Shown in pieces: positions 26,894 through 34,777 of a stretch of DNA of 64,000 nucleotides. The stretch lies in assembly GCA_019695295.1 (NCBI GenBank), contig JAIBAH010000009.1:1-64000 (forward strand), written 5' to 3'. Under the pieces are notes generated by a model. That model had not been told where the DNA came from. It was given only the letters and a program-made list of their open reading frames with translations, and ran no database searches. The stretch comes from Bacteroidia bacterium. GTDB taxonomy: Bacteria; Bacteroidota; Bacteroidia; J057. Every line of letters begins with the position of its first letter. Position 1 is the stretch's first letter. The translations under genes and the position numbers were made by a program.

Positions 26894-27676
26894 TTATTCG
26901 CCTGTGAACAGGGGTTTTCTTTTTTCGAGAAAAGCCTGAACTCCTTCGTGATAATCCCGGGTTTGACCGGACTTTACCTGAAAGTCTCTTTCCAGCAATA
27001 ACTGAGCGTCCAGCGTATTCTGAAAAGACTGATTGAGGAGATGCTTTGTATAGGCAAGGCCTGTTGTAGGCATTTGGGCAAGCGTAACGGCAAGGGCTAA
27101 TGACTCCGTTTCAAATGATTCATCCGGATAGGTTTTGTAAATCATATTCATATCAGCAGCATCTTTTGCCCCTACTTTTTCACCCAGCATCATGAGTGCA
27201 GCGGCTTTCTGGATTCCAATCAGGCGGGGCAGAAAAAACGTGCCTCCACTATCCGGGATTAAACCGATTTTGCTGAAAGCCTGAATAAATGCAGCACTTT
27301 CGGCCGCAACACAAATATCACAAGCTAAGGCAATATTGGCACCTGCGCCGGCTGCAATTCCATTTACCGCTGCCACGACGGGTTTTTTCAGATTACGAAG
27401 CCGCAGAATAATCGGATTGTAGGTTTCTTCCACGATTTTCTGCATGCCCGGCCCCTCAGGGTCAATCGCTTCGTTCAGGTCCTCTCCGGCACAAAAAGCT
27501 TTGCCCGCTCCGGTCAGATAAACAGACCTCACATCCTGACTCTCGTTACAATAATCTAATGCATGCTGTACTTCCTTCGCCATCGGAATAATAAAGCTGT
27601 TAAAAGACCGGGGTCTGTTCAGGGTGATTTTACCAACCTGATTTTCTACAGAGAATAAAATGTGTTCATATTGCAT
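26894..27676 (-). CDS. paaG: Enoyl-CoA hydratase/isomerase, PaaG-like (ring-1,2-epoxyphenylacetyl-CoA isomerase)
   Basis: A 260-residue crotonase-fold enzyme. Crotonase motifs are seen: GKAFCAGEDL near residue 60 and NGIAAGAGANIALACD near 105 (oxyanion hole). In the second motif, GLIPDSGGT, an Asp replaces the hydratase Glu. This is the PaaG arrangement: Asp as the single acid for isomerising ring-epoxide phenylacetyl-CoA to the oxepin in aerobic phenylacetate breakdown. The C-terminal part (DYHEGVQAFLEKRKPLF) is shared by the subfamily. It is 3.5 kb from paaE, with pyrG between. Other phenylacetate genes (paaABCD, K, Z) are not in the window. A general enoyl-CoA isomerase is the alternative. 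Confidence 0.85.
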   Translation of the reverse strand: MQYEHILFSVENQVGKITLNRPRSFNSFIIPMAKEVQHALDYCNESQDVRSVYLTGAGKAFCAGEDLNEAIDPEGPGMQKIVEETYNPIILRLRNLKKPVVAAVNGIAAGAGANIALACDICVAAESAAFIQAFSKIGLIPDSGGTFFLPRLIGIQKAAALMMLGEKVGAKDAADMNMIYKTYPDESFETESLALAVTLAQMPTTGLAYTKHLLNQSFQNTLDAQLLLERDFQVKSGQTRDYHEGVQAFLEKRKPLFTGE

Positions 27677-28260
27677 AATCGGATTATGTTTTGAAATTTT
27701 TTTACAAAAGTAGAGAAATTTCTTAGACTACTTTCTGTTTCAGGGGATTATTTATAAATTCTTTGGGGGAAATAAGGGATAAAAATTCCTGGTTTTACGG
27801 GTTTGGGGCTATTCTAAAAAAATTGAACAGGGGTAAGCGTCGCGCCCCCCCCGTCCGTCAACCTAATCAACCTCTAACCTTTAAAAATCTTTTATAGCTA
27901 AATCCGAAATCGGACAAAATTTTTTATATTACGAAAAAATAAAAAATAATGAAAGGATTAAATTTTATTTTATTGAAGCCTCAGATTTGTTTTCTTTCTG
28001 GTTTTTTATTAATTTAATGTTTAAATATATGTTTATCAGTTTTATATGATAAATTTTTATCCTGAAAAATATTTTAATTATATTTCATATATTTTGCATT
28101 ATCGAATAAAGTACAAATTAAAATAAATTTTATGATATAGTATATAAAACTTTTCGTAAAATACCCATTCATGTAGTGATGGCAGAAGAACTGAAGATTT
28201 TCAAAAAACATCATCGGGGTTTAAACTGAAAATCGTACTTTTGCAAAACTTTTAATCAGG
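27677..28260. other. 584-bp AT-rich intergenic region upstream of pyrG
   Basis: This divergent gap lies between paaG and pyrG. It includes a possible -7 element for paaG (minus TACTTTTG, 27712-27705) next to the 10-bp palindrome AGAAATTTCT (27714-27723), and the pyrG -7 element TACTTTTG at 28236-28243. A short C-rich island with eight C in a row lies at about 27842-27860, followed by roughly 300 bp of very high A+T. A 22-codon frame from 27949 has no supporting signal and is not called. No RNA gene or mobile element was recognised. Confidence 0.5.
28236..28243 (+). promoter_or_regulatory. Putative -7 element of pyrG
   Basis: TACTTTTG, 17 bp before the start codon. The -33 element is not clear. 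Confidence 0.45.
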
Positions 28261-29895
28261 ATGAAAAAAACGACAAAATACATCTTCGTTACCGGCGGGG
28301 TAACTTCTTCTTTAGGGAAAGGAATTCTCGCTGCTTCTTTGGCAAGGTTATTACAGGCAAGAGGATATCGGGTTACGATTCAGAAATTTGACCCGTATAT
28401 AAATATTGACCCCGGTACGCTGAATCCGTATGAGCACGGAGAATGCTATGTCACCCGTGACGGAGCAGAAACAGACCTGGATTTGGGCCATTATGAGCGT
28501 TTTCTGAATGTGTCATGCTCTCAGGCAAATAATGTCACAACAGGCAGAATTTACGAAACGGTAATCCGTAGGGAAAGAATGGGGGAGTATCTTGGAAAAA
28601 CGGTTCAGGTTATTCCTCATATCACGGATGAAATTAAACGTTGCTTTACGCTGCTGAATGAAAGCAATGAGTATGATATTATTATTACGGAAATCGGCGG
28701 GACCGTTGGCGATATTGAATCGCTTCCCTATATTGAAGCTTTGAGACAGTTTCGCTATGATTATGGTGCACAGCATTGTCTTGTGATTCATCTTACGCTT
28801 GTTCCTTATCTTTCTGCTGTGGGAGAATTAAAAACGAAACCTACTCAGCATTCGGTAAAAGAGTTGCTCTCTTCCGGGATTCAGCCGGATATTCTCGTTT
28901 GCAGAACGGAGCACAGACTTGGGGAGGAACTGAAAAATAAATTAGCCCGTTTTTGCAATGTAAAGGAGGAGGCTGTAATTGAGAATATCAATGCTTCCAC
29001 GATTTATGATGTTCCTTTTTTACTGATTAAGGAGAAGTTGGATAAAATTGTACTGGAACATCTTAAACTTCCCGTCAATCCTTTGGAGGGATTGAATACA
29101 TGGAAGTCTTTTTTGAACAGGCTTAAAAATCCTTCTGATGAAATTACGATTGGAATCGTAGGGAAATATGTTGAACTGAAGGATGCGTATCTTTCTATTC
29201 ATGAATCCCTGAAAATAGCCGGAACGGAAATGGAGCTTGCTGTAAATATTAAATGGATTCATTCTGAGGATATTAATCTGGAAAATGCAGGGAGAATTCT
29301 TGCCGGTTTGGATGGGATTCTGGTAGGTCCGGGTTTTGGAGAGAGAGGAGTGGATGGAAAAGTGGTTGCGGTGAAATATGCACGCGAAGCCAAAGTTCCC
29401 TTCTTTGGGATTTGTCTGGGTATGCAGGTGGCCGTTATAGAGTTTGGGCGAAATGTATTGAAACTTCCGGATTGTAATAGTTCTGAATTTAGACCGGATG
29501 CCGAAAATCCCGTAATTTCTATGATGGAGGAGCAGAAAAAATCCCGTCAGGTAGGAGGAACGATGCGGTTAGGGGAATATGAGTGTGTAGTTAGCAAGGG
29601 TTCCCTCGCGCAAAAAGCATACGAAAAAACGACTATCCGCGAAAGACACAGGCATCGTTTTGAGTTTAATAATAAATATACTGAAATATACGAAAAAGCC
29701 GGAATGGTCATGAGTGGAATCAATCCGCAAACGGGTTTGGTGGAAATCGTCGAACTGAAACCCGCTCAGCATCCTTACTTTCTGGCTTCTCAGTTCCACC
29801 CGGAATATGCCTCTACGGTTGAAAATCCGCATCCGCTGTTTACGGCTTTTGTCGCAGCGGCATACAAAGTAAAAACGTCTAAAAAGAAGGCGTAA
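28261..29895 (+). CDS. pyrG: CTP synthase
   Basis: A 544-residue cytoplasmic enzyme that converts UTP to CTP with ATP and glutamine, the last step of pyrimidine nucleotide synthesis. The N-terminal synthetase domain begins FVTGGVTSSLGKG, with the P-loop GGVTSSLGKG and the UTP-binding region TIQKFDPYINIDPGT. The C-terminal class I glutamine amidotransferase domain shows GFGERG, the nucleophile motif GICLGMQ and the final HPEY. Length and motifs agree fully with the family. It is transcribed alone, ends in a strong terminator and is convergent with paaE. Confidence 0.98.
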   Translation: MKKTTKYIFVTGGVTSSLGKGILAASLARLLQARGYRVTIQKFDPYINIDPGTLNPYEHGECYVTRDGAETDLDLGHYERFLNVSCSQANNVTTGRIYETVIRRERMGEYLGKTVQVIPHITDEIKRCFTLLNESNEYDIIITEIGGTVGDIESLPYIEALRQFRYDYGAQHCLVIHLTLVPYLSAVGELKTKPTQHSVKELLSSGIQPDILVCRTEHRLGEELKNKLARFCNVKEEAVIENINASTIYDVPFLLIKEKLDKIVLEHLKLPVNPLEGLNTWKSFLNRLKNPSDEITIGIVGKYVELKDAYLSIHESLKIAGTEMELAVNIKWIHSEDINLENAGRILAGLDGILVGPGFGERGVDGKVVAVKYAREAKVPFFGICLGMQVAVIEFGRNVLKLPDCNSSEFRPDAENPVISMMEEQKKSRQVGGTMRLGEYECVVSKGSLAQKAYEKTTIRERHRHRFEFNNKYTEIYEKAGMVMSGINPQTGLVEIVELKPAQHPYFLASQFHPEYASTVENPHPLFTAFVAAAYKVKTSKKKA

Positions 29896-29961
29896 CGGGG
29901 TAAATCAAAAAGGCTACTGTTTCGCACGAGTGAAATGTATCCCGTTTATAAATAGAAATAG

Positions 29962-29994
29962 AATGCCCGTTCCTGAATCGTAGGAACGGGCATT
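29962..29994. terminator. Terminator of pyrG (shared with paaE)
   Basis: Perfect 13-bp stem (29962-29974 with 29982-29994), 7-nt loop, followed by GTTTTA on the plus strand. It lies 67 bp past the pyrG stop and 56 bp past the convergent paaE stop. Confidence 0.8.
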
Positions 29995-30049
29995 GTTTTA
30001 TTTGGATTTCAGGGCATCCCCGAATTGTTTCACTTTGAGTCTGAATTTT

Positions 30050-31123
30050 TTATTTTGCGTCGAAATCTACTACGATTTTTTCGGAAACAGGATGTGCCTG
30101 ACAGGTAAGAATATAGCCTCTTTCTATTTCTTCGTGCTCTAAGGCATAATTTACATCCATCGTTACTTCTCCTTCGGTTAGTTTTGCCCGACAAGTACAG
30201 CAAACGCCTCCTTTACAGGCAAAGGGTAAATCGGCTCCCTGTTTCAATGCGGTGTCTAATATGCTTTCGCCAACGTAAGGCATCGTCATTTCAAAGGAGC
30301 GACCGTCTAATTTTACGGTAACGTGACATTGTTTGCCGTTGTCTTCCTGTTTTTGTGTGACTTTTTGCTGGGTAACGGGAGTGGAAGCGGTAAATAATTC
30401 AAAGTGAATATTTTTTTTGTCCATTCCGTTGGTTTCGAGTGTTTTTCTCACGGATTGTATCATCTCTTCGGGTCCACAAATAAAGCAGTCGTCTATTGTG
30501 CTAATCGGGGTAATATATTTGAGAAAGGTTTCGCATTTTTTCTCATCTATCCTTCCATTTAAAAAGGGGGCATCCAAAAATTCTCTGCTTAGGATATGAT
30601 AGATGCTCAAGCGGTTCATGTATTTGTTTTTCAGGGCTTCAAGTTCTTCTTTGAAAATAATACTGCTTTTGTTTTTATTTCCGAAAACGAGGGTAAAGGT
30701 GCTTTTGGGCTCTGATTGCAATACGGTTTTCAAAATCGAAAGCACGGGGGTAATTCCGCTTCCGGCTGCAAAGGCTACGTAGTTTTTCTGATTTTCGGGA
30801 TGTAGTTCGGTAAAAAAACGACCCATCGGAGTCATTACCTCAAGGGTGTCTCCCGACTTTAACTGCTGATTGGCAAAGGTAGAGAATAAACCATCCGGAA
30901 TATGTTTGATTGCTACTCTTAATTCTCCTTCATTCGGGCTGGAGCAGATTGAATAAGAACGTCGTACTTCTTCTCCGTTTAGGCCGGTTTTTAGGGTAAG
31001 GTGTTGCCCTTGTTTAAATTGGTATTCGGCCTTGAGGGAGTCCGGTACTTCAAATGAAAGGGATACACACTCGGGTGTTTCTCTGCGAATCTCTTTTACG
31101 GTTAAGGAATAAAATTTTGCCAT
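30050..31123 (-). CDS. paaE: Phenylacetyl-CoA epoxidase reductase subunit PaaE-like
   Basis: A 357-residue flavin/iron-sulfur reductase. Residues 1-105 form a ferredoxin-reductase FAD domain (RRSYSICSSP). Residues about 110-235 form the NAD(P)-binding domain (FAAGSGITPVLSI and FICGPEEMI). The last 90 residues are a plant-type 2Fe-2S domain with ligands in CKGGVCCTCRAKL and a final Cys in ILTCQAHP. PaaE passes electrons from NADPH to the di-iron epoxidase PaaABC, which is not in this window. The gene follows the tetR gene by 28 bp on the same strand and shares its operator. A reductase for another oxygenase is possible, but the domain order and motifs fit PaaE best. Confidence 0.85.
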   Translation of the reverse strand: MAKFYSLTVKEIRRETPECVSLSFEVPDSLKAEYQFKQGQHLTLKTGLNGEEVRRSYSICSSPNEGELRVAIKHIPDGLFSTFANQQLKSGDTLEVMTPMGRFFTELHPENQKNYVAFAAGSGITPVLSILKTVLQSEPKSTFTLVFGNKNKSSIIFKEELEALKNKYMNRLSIYHILSREFLDAPFLNGRIDEKKCETFLKYITPISTIDDCFICGPEEMIQSVRKTLETNGMDKKNIHFELFTASTPVTQQKVTQKQEDNGKQCHVTVKLDGRSFEMTMPYVGESILDTALKQGADLPFACKGGVCCTCRAKLTEGEVTMDVNYALEHEEIERGYILTCQAHPVSEKIVVDFDAK

Positions 31124-31151
31124 TTTCTGTATTTTCTTGAATGTAAATATC

Positions 31152-31727
31152 TTAAGTACTTAATCCATTGAGGATGAAGTGTTCTATGTTTTTTTCCAGC
31201 TCCTGAACGGAGATATTCCGGTTTTCCTTGTACCAGACTTCTACCCACCTCAGGGAAGAAAGCAGGGTGTAAAGGGTAATTGAGGGATCCATTTTGCGAA
31301 AATCGCCGGAATCCATTCCTTTTATAAGGATGTTTTTTACGCCGGCTTCGTAGGTTTTCCGCATTTCTAAAAAAGTTTTCAGGTTTTCTTCTTTCAGGTG
31401 TTTCCACTCATGATTTGCCACCGATACAAAGGCGATATTCTGAATCGTAATCGCAAGATGAAGGTGTATAAAACGGGCAATTTTTTCCCGGAATCCCGCC
31501 TGCATTTGATTTACTTCGGTTAAGTGCAAAAGATAGGATTCCCCTACCTGAAAACAAATGCTTTTCAACATCTCTTCTTTTGAAGAAATGTGGTTATACA
31601 AACTCGCAGCCTCCATGCCTACTTGCTCGGCAAGTTCCCGCATAGAGGTTGCTGCATATCCCTTCTGCCGGAAAAGTATTGCCGCAGTAGATAAAATGCT
31701 CTCTCTTTTTGTAATAACCGATATCAT
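31152..31727 (-). CDS. TetR-family transcriptional regulator, probably of paa genes
   Basis: A 191-residue DNA-binding repressor. The helix-turn-helix lies at about residues 8-52, with the typical segments ILSTAAILFRQKGYAATSMR and EAASLYNHISSKEEML. The C-terminal part is the variable ligand domain. It is the first gene of an operon with paaE. A perfect 18-bp palindrome lies between the -7 element and the expected -33 element of this operon, so negative autoregulation is likely. By analogy with PaaR-type TetR proteins the inducer may be phenylacetyl-CoA or another acyl-CoA; this is inference. Divergently, the Kazal lipoprotein genes begin 160 bp away and could also be affected. Confidence 0.88.
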   Translation of the reverse strand: MISVITKRESILSTAAILFRQKGYAATSMRELAEQVGMEAASLYNHISSKEEMLKSICFQVGESYLLHLTEVNQMQAGFREKIARFIHLHLAITIQNIAFVSVANHEWKHLKEENLKTFLEMRKTYEAGVKNILIKGMDSGDFRKMDPSITLYTLLSSLRWVEVWYKENRNISVQELEKNIEHFILNGLST

Positions 31728-31744
31728 CCGTTTTGATTTTGGGG

Positions 31745-31782
31745 CAAAGATAAGAAAAAAAACTAACGGTCGTTAGTTTTTT
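31745..31782 (-). promoter_or_regulatory. tetR-paaE promoter and TetR-type operator
   Basis: The operator is AACTAACG-GT-CGTTAGTT (31761-31778), a perfect 8-bp inverted repeat with a 2-bp centre, extended by A/T to 31757-31782. It lies next to the minus-strand -7 element TATCTTTG (31752-31745), covering the -33 region. This is the usual TetR operator size and position, 34 bp upstream of the tetR start codon. Confidence 0.78.
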
Positions 31783-31886
31783 GCATTTTAGGATAATTTT
31801 TTTTCATAACCAACGGTTGAGTAGTATCTTGCGTCCTTTGTATATTGAATTATAAACTCACTTTTATAAACAGCGAATCATCTGAT

Positions 31887-32102
31887 ATGAAAAATACAGT
31901 ATTAATCGGGATTTTGATAATGCTATTGTCCGGTTGTAAAACAACGGATTTTGGGTGTATTGATAAAGAGAAAGTCTGCCCGGAATGCCCCTGCACCAAA
32001 GAATATAATCCTGTATGCGGATGCGACGGGCTGACTTATGGCAATCCCTGTATGGCAGAAAAAGCCGGGGTGGTTTTTTTTAAGGAAGGAGAATGTAAAT
32101 AA
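31887..32102 (+). CDS. Kazal-domain lipoprotein, first of a tandem pair
   Basis: A 71-residue protein from the ATG at 31887. Earlier in-frame starts are rejected because they precede the lipoprotein signal. The signal peptide ends in the lipobox LLSGC (Cys near 12). The mature part is a single Kazal-type module with the spacing [21 protein letters not shown] and a final GEC, including six cysteines. Kazal modules inhibit serine proteases. Anchored at the outer membrane, it could protect the cell from external or its own subtilases (two are encoded in this window). The target is unknown. The second copy follows after 22 bp. Confidence 0.82.
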   Translation: MKNTVLIGILIMLLSGCKTTDFGCIDKEKVCPECPCTKEYNPVCGCDGLTYGNPCMAEKAGVVFFKEGECK

Positions 32103-32124
32103 TCATTTATAAAATATAAGAATC

Positions 32125-32358
32125 ATGAAATCTTCAAAAACACTATTGTTTTTTGTTTTGAGTATTACGGGCTTTTTGTTTGCGTCCGGCTGCTCCCGGA
32201 ATATTGACGGATGTATAGATAAATCCGAAGTCTGCGAGTCCTGCTATTGTACGATGGAGTATGATCCGGTTTGCGGCTGCGATGAAAAAACCTATGACAA
32301 TCCCTGTCTTGCAAAAATTGCAGGGGTGATGTGGCACACAAAGGGAAAATGTAAGTAA
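32125..32358 (+). CDS. Kazal-domain lipoprotein, second of a tandem pair
   Basis: A 77-residue protein with signal peptide and lipobox FASGC (Cys near 23). One Kazal module carries the pattern CYCTMEYDPVCGCDEKTYDNP and a final GKC. It is similar to the upstream copy in length, cysteine spacing and N-terminal signal, so the two arose by tandem duplication. The residues expected to form the protease-binding loop differ (YNPVCG against YDPVCG, and the residues before them). The inhibitory specificity may therefore differ. Same operon as the first copy. Confidence 0.82.
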   Translation: MKSSKTLLFFVLSITGFLFASGCSRNIDGCIDKSEVCESCYCTMEYDPVCGCDEKTYDNPCLAKIAGVMWHTKGKCK

Positions 32359-32535
32359 GAAAGAATACCGCTTCCGGGATTAAAGCAAGGCAAAATCTTT
32401 TCCTTATTGGGGTTTATCCGGGATATAAAGTAAAATGATTCTCCCTTTTTGCTTTGATTTTTAATTTTTAAGGAACTAATAGTCAGTTATTTGGTGTTTT
32501 TTCAAAAAAAAGTCGCAAATTTTTTTTGAAAAAAC

Positions 32536-32566
32536 TTGCACAGAATAAATTTTCACCCTACCTTTG
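32536..32566 (+). promoter_or_regulatory. Promoter of tRNA-Val
   Basis: TTG (32536-32538), a 20-bp spacer, then TACCTTTG (32559-32566), 15 bp before the tRNA. Together with tRNA-Asn it gives the clearest example of the primary promoter form in this genome. Confidence 0.8.
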
Positions 32567-32581
32567 CACCACAATTCTAAA

Positions 32582-32656
32582 GGGAGTTTAGCTCAGCCGG
32601 TTCAGAGCATCTGCCTTACAAGCAGAGGGTCGGGGGTTCGAATCCCTCAACTCCCA
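32582..32656 (+). tRNA. tRNA-Val (anticodon UAC)
   Basis: A 75-nt cloverleaf. The acceptor stem is GGGAGTT paired with AACTCCC, the D arm is GCTC...GAGC, the anticodon loop is CTTACAA (anticodon UAC) and the T arm contains GGTTCGAATCC. The 3' CCA is not encoded. A promoter and a terminator flank it, so it is a single-gene unit. Confidence 0.95.
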
Positions 32657-32662
32657 CTTCAG

Positions 32663-32693
32663 AAAAGTCTTCGTTTATTCAACGGAGACTTTT
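32663..32693 (+). terminator. Terminator of tRNA-Val
   Basis: A 13-bp stem with one G-T pair (32663-32675 with 32681-32693) followed by T residues, starting 7 bp after the tRNA. Confidence 0.8.
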
Positions 32694-32825
32694 TTTATTG
32701 TCCCTCTTCTGTTTTATTCACCACAACCAATGCGTTTTTAGGCTTAATTTAAAGTATATCAGTTGAAAATTTTCCATTACGGACTGAATATCCTCTGGAA
32801 TCAAGGCAAAGGAATGTTTTATCAA

Positions 32826-32858
32826 TTTGCAGTCAAAACCGGATTTTTACTATCTTTG
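32826..32858 (+). promoter_or_regulatory. Promoter of the ECF sigma factor operon
   Basis: TTTG (32826-32829), a 21-bp spacer and TATCTTTG (32851-32858), 23 bp before the sigma start codon. This is a primary-sigma promoter, so a basal level of the sigma/anti-sigma pair should be made without auto-activation. Confidence 0.6.
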
Positions 32859-32881
32859 TACCACTATTTTAATGTTTATAA

Positions 32882-33439
32882 ATGGAATCTACATTGAATC
32901 GGGTACAGGAAGTAGGGGACTGGGTAAGGTTGTACTCAGACCGGCTATATACCTGGGCTTACCTCAAGACCGCTAACCGGTTGCTTGCGGAGGATTTGGT
33001 GCAGGATACATTTACTGTTGCTTATCAGACATACGACCAGTTTGAGCGAAAAAGTCAGCCGATGACCTGGCTATCCGGGATACTGAAGCGTAAAATTGCG
33101 GAGCATTACCGTCTCAAAAGCCGGGAAAATATAATTTCATTCTCCCTTTTTTTTGATGAAAACGGAGACTGGAAAACAGAGCAACTACCTCAGGATTGGA
33201 CAAAAGAAGAAACAGATTCGTTGCTTGATGATATTGCCTTTCGGGATATGCTGTACCAATGCCTTTACAAGTTGCCTGAACCGTGGCTCAATTGTATAAC
33301 CGCTAAATATCTGGAAGGAAAAGAAAGTAATCAAATTTGCCTGGAATTGAATATAAAAGCGGCCAACTTCTGGCAGATTATGCACAGAGCAAAACTTCAG
33401 TTACGAAAATGTATTGAAATTAACGGATTTACACCATGA
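32882..33439 (+). CDS. ECF-type RNA polymerase sigma factor
   Basis: A 185-residue group 4 sigma factor. Region 2 shows DLVQDTFTVAYQTYDQF (core binding and -10 recognition) and MTWLSGILKRKIAEHYR. Region 4 shows LPEPWLNCI and the helix-turn-helix NIKAANFWQIMHRAKLQLRKC. The ending with W near the HTH and CIEINGF is typical of ECF factors partnered by small zinc-binding anti-sigma proteins. The stop overlaps the start of that anti-sigma gene (ATGA), showing translational coupling. Downstream genes (YHS, DoxX, MsrB-MsrA) on the same strand suggest an oxidative-stress regulon. Confidence 0.92.
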   Translation: MESTLNRVQEVGDWVRLYSDRLYTWAYLKTANRLLAEDLVQDTFTVAYQTYDQFERKSQPMTWLSGILKRKIAEHYRLKSRENIISFSLFFDENGDWKTEQLPQDWTKEETDSLLDDIAFRDMLYQCLYKLPEPWLNCITAKYLEGKESNQICLELNIKAANFWQIMHRAKLQLRKCIEINGFTP

Positions 33440-33699
33440 ATACTTTGCTTCATACACTTATTTTTACCTGTAGAGAGGCCGGACTTCTGATTGAGAAGAA
33501 ACGGGAAATACAACTGTCTGCGATGACGGGCATCCGGCTGAAATTGCATTTGTCGGCATGCAAGTCGTGCCGCATTTATGCTACTCAAAGCGAACAGATT
33601 CATCAGGCATTGAAAAAAAATCTTATAATAGATGATTTGAAAGTTATTGAAAATGAGCTACTAAAAGCAAAGATTTTAAATAATTTAAAAAAAGAGTAA
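33436..33699 (+). CDS. Zinc-finger anti-sigma factor with RsrA-like ligand spacing
   Basis: An 87-residue soluble protein without a transmembrane segment. The zinc-associated anti-sigma signature H-x3-C-x2-C is present as HLSACKSC. With the upstream cysteine the putative ligands are Cys12, His38, Cys42 and Cys45. The spacing equals that of Streptomyces RsrA (Cys11, His37, Cys41, Cys44), in which oxidation forms a disulfide, releases zinc and frees the sigma factor. The start overlaps the sigma stop by 4 bp. A redox-sensing role is inferred from the spacing, the lack of a membrane anchor and the msr gene downstream. Confidence 0.85.
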   Translation: MNTLLHTLIFTCREAGLLIEKKREIQLSAMTGIRLKLHLSACKSCRIYATQSEQIHQALKKNLIIDDLKVIENELLKAKILNNLKKE

Positions 33700-33777
33700 T
33701 TTTTTTGTCAGGTTTTAGTCAGTAATGCAACTATAAGGAAAAAGATTCTCTTTGTTTTTCTAAATAGTTAAAATTAT

Positions 33778-34233
33778 ATGAAATCACTCTTTTGGATTAT
33801 AATGATTTTTTTCTCTGGATTTTATCCGGTTTTGGGTCAGGCCGGACATCAAAATGTAGATAGTAAAAAAGTAGCGATTCAGGGTTATGACCCGGTTTCG
33901 TATTTTACGGCCAATAAGGCTGTAAAAGGGCTTTCTAAATACAACATTACATTTCAGGATGCGGTTTATTGTTTTAGCACCCCTCAAAATCTGGAAAAGT
34001 TCAGCGCAAAACCGGAAATGTATGCCCCTGAATATGGCGGCTGGTGCGCTTTTGCGATGGGGAATTATGGGAAAAAAGTGGAAATAGACCCGGCAACTTT
34101 TAAAATTTTAAACGGAAAACTATACTTATTCTATAACAAAGGGCTAGTAAATACGCTGAATCTTTGGAATAAAAATGAAAGTACCCTTTTATTCAAGGCG
34201 GATAGTAACTGGAAGACCCTGACCACTCAATAA
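33778..34233 (+). CDS. Exported YHS-domain protein
   Basis: A 151-residue protein with a signal peptide (about residues 1-21, FYPVLGQ). The YHS domain follows, with the motif GYDPVSYFT near residue 37, the conserved block YCFSTPQNLEKFSAKPEMYAP and then GGWCAFAMG. The C-terminal half (NGKLYLFYNKGLV) is shared by the common YHS-domain family proteins of Bacteroidota and Proteobacteria. YHS modules are often linked to metals; the single conserved Cys in GGWC is a candidate ligand or redox residue. The gene is third in the sigma/anti-sigma cluster, 78 bp after the anti-sigma gene, and probably under the control of that sigma factor. Confidence 0.85.
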   Translation: MKSLFWIIMIFFSGFYPVLGQAGHQNVDSKKVAIQGYDPVSYFTANKAVKGLSKYNITFQDAVYCFSTPQNLEKFSAKPEMYAPEYGGWCAFAMGNYGKKVEIDPATFKILNGKLYLFYNKGLVNTLNLWNKNESTLLFKADSNWKTLTTQ

Positions 34234-34294
34234 ATTTAACAATCTTATACAAAGATTTCTCAATCGATATTTTCATTAATCAATAAACAATATT

Positions 34295-34678
34295 ATGTTA
34301 AAATGGATTTTGCGGCTTGCCGCAGCAATTATTTTGTTTCAGACTTTATTTTTTAAGTTTACCGGTGCACCGGAGTCTGTGTATATTTTTACTACTCTGG
34401 GTATAGAGCCTTATGGAAGAATCGGTTCGGGTATAGGGGAACTGATTGCGGGTATTCTTCTGTTAATCCCGAGATTTACCTGGCTTGGAGCACTGATGGG
34501 GCTTGCAGTAATGAGTGGAGCCATTTTTTCTCATCTGACGAAGCTCGGAATAGTAGTAATGGACGACGGAGGACAACTTTTTGTAATGGCATTGATTGTT
34601 TTCCTTGTCTGTGCTGTTTTATTGTGGATGGACAGAAAAGAAATCCCTTTTATTCAAAGATGGATTCAGGGGGAATGA
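34295..34678 (+). CDS. DoxX-family membrane protein
   Basis: A 127-residue protein with four predicted transmembrane segments (about residues 4-21, 45-62, 65-82 and 95-115). Features of the DoxX/DoxD-like family are the FKFTGAPESV segment after the first helix and GSGIGELIAGILLLIPR in the second. The family is membrane-bound and has been tied to quinone-linked oxidation and redox stress. Here it stands between a YHS protein and a methionine sulfoxide reductase, consistent with a part in delivering electrons at the membrane, but the actual reaction is unknown. Confidence 0.82.
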   Translation: MLKWILRLAAAIILFQTLFFKFTGAPESVYIFTTLGIEPYGRIGSGIGELIAGILLLIPRFTWLGALMGLAVMSGAIFSHLTKLGIVVMDDGGQLFVMALIVFLVCAVLLWMDRKEIPFIQRWIQGE

Positions 34679-34777
34679 AAAAAGCCTTACGGCTAATTTA
34701 AAAACAAAACCTCTGTTTTTTTATTTATCTTAAAAAAAATAATCGATTATTAATAATTTCTAAATCGTATCAAAAAA

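Noticed and set aside
27840-27865. C-rich island before pyrG as an insertion-element end
   Set aside because: No matching inverted repeat, target duplication or transposase fragment could be found around it.
27949-28017. 22-codon frame in the AT-rich region before pyrG
   Set aside because: Very short, in about 85 percent A+T surroundings, with no upstream signal. It can arise by chance.
32564-32752. 62-codon frame over tRNA-Val
   Set aside because: It spans the tRNA and its terminator, so it is not a gene.
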